From: Rhodobiaceae bacterium
GTDB taxonomy: Bacteria; Pseudomonadota; Alphaproteobacteria; Parvibaculales; Parvibaculaceae
Reading direction: 5' to 3'
Length of the DNA: 64,000 nucleotides
NCBI GenBank assembly: GCA_021404525.1
Contig: JAAWWE010000003.1
Span: 1-64,000, forward strand
The notes beneath the pieces were generated by a model. That model worked only from the letters and a program-made list of their open reading frames with translations, made no database searches and was not told the DNA's origin. A program made the translations under genes and the position numbers. How positions within the stretch are numbered: the first letter of the stretch is position 1; each line of letters opens with the position of its first letter. Shown here in pieces: positions 62,628 to 64,000 of the stretch.

Positions 62628-64000
62628 ATGGTCAGCCTTTCTAGGCGCTTGGGAGGTCTCCCGCAGGAGACTACAAGCGGTAATTCGACGCGTGCGCACT
62701 TACTGAGTTTTCAGAAAAAGTTGATGCTGAGTACGGCTCTCTCTGTGCCAGCCATCTTTGGGTATGGCGGCAATCGGGCTTATGCAGCTTGTGCCAATGC
62801 TGGCGGAAGTACCTATCTCTGTTCCGGCGTTGAGACGGTGACTCAGACAATCACAGCCGATAATGCGGCTGTCACCATGGCGCCCGGCGCGTCGGTGGAT
62901 ACAAGTGCAGGCATGGGCAGTGCGATCGTCATTACTGGCGACGGTGCTTTGTCGTTCACCAATACCGATGGGGACCCGGTTCGCGGTGATTTGCGAGGGC
63001 TTGATATTCAAGCTGGCAATGGATTGCCTGCAGCATCCATCGATGTGCACTCCAGGCAGGACCTGATCGGCAGGGTCGGTGGCATCTATGCCCTAAACGC
63101 GGGTATTGGCGCGACCACAATAAATGTGGCGGGCGCATCCAGCACGGCAGGCAGCGGTATCGTCTCGCGGGTGACCAATGGTGCGAATAGTGGTGATCTC
63201 CGCATTACGTCGACGGGAACGGTCAGTGGCGGCAATACAGCTGTCTTCGCTGCGCATTACGGCACGGGCGCCGTGGTGATCAATACAGCTGCTGTTGATG
63301 CCACTGCAGGCGGTAATGGCATTTTTGCGCGGAGTTATGGCACAGGTCTGAGTGTCACCGCCACAGGGCCGGTTGCGGGGGTGACCAACGGTGTTTACAC
63401 GGTGCATCATGGGTCCAGTGATACCAACATTGATGTCACGGATGTTAGCAGCAGCACCGGAAGTGCGATTAATGCGCGCCACCAGGCAACGGTTGTTGGT
63501 GGGGGCCTCAATATCACTTCAACCGGAACGCTGACGGGTAATCTAAACGGCATCTATGCTCTGCATAGCGGAACGGGTGCGATCAATATTAATGCGGTGG
63601 CGGCCACTGGCACGGTTGCGACAGGGATCGTTGCGCGCAGCACCAACGCTGCCAACATTGATGATATCAGTGTAACTACGACGGGTGCCGTTAGTGGCGA
63701 AACCGGCGGCATCTCGGTATCCCACTATGGCGGTGGGGGCGTGACCATCAATACCGCTGCGGTGTCCTCAGCCAGTGGCAATGGGGTTTTTGGACGGACA
63801 TTTGGAACTGACCTCTCCATCACAACGTCCGGTGCCGTTGTGGCTGACGGCGTTGGCGTCTATGGATTCAATGGAGGCACCGGGTCGTCCACCGTGAATG
63901 TGACGGATGTGACCAGTACGGCAACAGATGGTGTCCTTGTTGTGGCCAATGGAGGGGATCTGAACCTCACTGCGACTGGAGCGGTGAGTGGGTATACCGG
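62628..64000 (+). CDS. repetitive autotransporter/adhesin-like surface protein, 3' end outside window
   Basis: Open from ATG 62628 (aagga 12 bases upstream; ATG 62724 is an in-frame alternative) to the window end, 457 codons seen. A signal peptide lies around LMLSTALSVPAIFGYGG with cleavage near RAYA|ACANAGG. The rest consists of about six imperfect repeats of roughly 50 residues (GIYALxxGxGAxxINVxxV and SITSTGTVSG-like ends), typical of beta-helix passengers. A C-terminal barrel would lie beyond the window. It is a fresh gene outside the island, right after repeat copy 3. Confidence 0.8.
   Translation, partial: MVSLSRRLGGLPQETTSGNSTRAHLLSFQKKLMLSTALSVPAIFGYGGNRAYAACANAGGSTYLCSGVETVTQTITADNAAVTMAPGASVDTSAGMGSAIVITGDGALSFTNTDGDPVRGDLRGLDIQAGNGLPAASIDVHSRQDLIGRVGGIYALNAGIGATTINVAGASSTAGSGIVSRVTNGANSGDLRITSTGTVSGGNTAVFAAHYGTGAVVINTAAVDATAGGNGIFARSYGTGLSVTATGPVAGVTNGVYTVHHGSSDTNIDVTDVSSSTGSAINARHQATVVGGGLNITSTGTLTGNLNGIYALHSGTGAININAVAATGTVATGIVARSTNAANIDDISVTTTGAVSGETGGISVSHYGGGGVTINTAAVSSASGNGVFGRTFGTDLSITTSGAVVADGVGVYGFNGGTGSSTVNVTDVTSTATDGVLVVANGGDLNLTATGAVSGYT

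Noticed and set aside
62628-64000. CRISPR array suggested by regular ~150-bp repeats
   Set aside because: Repeats are imperfect, protein-coding in one frame and far longer than CRISPR repeats.

Overview
The window looks like chromosome of a Gram-negative alphaproteobacterium. Signs are the 23S/5S sequence style, an initiator tRNA with an A29-U41 pair in the anticodon stem, a NasT-NasS nitrate system, and an array of CYP153 alkane hydroxylases next to a wax-ester synthase. The CYP153 array suggests a hydrocarbon-using marine relative of Parvibaculum; that placement is inference, not a database result.

Layout. 1-2570: 3' part of a 23S rRNA gene, the 5S gene and a terminator. 2604-16871: mixed chromosomal genes, including a MarR-controlled monooxygenase pair, a YegD-type Hsp70, a split Aer-like pair (PAS protein plus soluble chemoreceptor), an MFS-like protein, a membrane-anchored AraC regulator, oxidoreductases, amidohydrolases and a thioesterase. 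16868-24612: a wax-ester synthase/DGAT divergent from a [2Fe-2S] ferredoxin and four tandem CYP153 genes. Three promoters here share one palindromic operator, GTTGAC-N4-RCGTCA, which suggests one regulon for alkane hydroxylation and storage of the product. 24625-33641: small enzymes and regulators, an unusual two-micro-ORF transcript at 25179-25386, and a Tat-exported molybdenum hydroxylase pair.

33873-62520: a tRNA-fMet gene followed by two further copies of its 3' half plus terminator (37344 and 62390). These copies mark two tandem integrative units with no integrase in sight. The first (about 3.4 kb) carries a TetR regulator, a Tat-exported FAD oxidoreductase and a small membrane protein. 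The second (about 25 kb) is a complete nitrogen-scavenging island. It encodes nitrate sensing (NasT, NasS), an outer-membrane channel, a nitrate ABC importer (NrtA, NrtB, fused NrtC-NrtD), NirB, NirD, NasA and a siroheme methyltransferase. A guanidine module follows: ABC importer, two DUF1989 proteins, a urea/guanidine carboxylase and an allophanate hydrolase. Nitrate is reduced to ammonium by NasA and NirBD; guanidine is carboxylated, deiminated and hydrolysed to ammonia and CO2.

Regulation in the island is dense. There are four sigma-54 type promoters (GG-N10-GC or near) and two leader terminators, one preceded by a hairpin with an ANTAR-type hexaloop. The guanidine module carries two different guanidine riboswitch classes: a ykkC (guanidine-I) aptamer before the transporter and a mini-ykkC (guanidine-II) pair of ACGR hairpins before the degradative genes. 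After the last tRNA copy the window ends inside a repetitive autotransporter-like surface protein.
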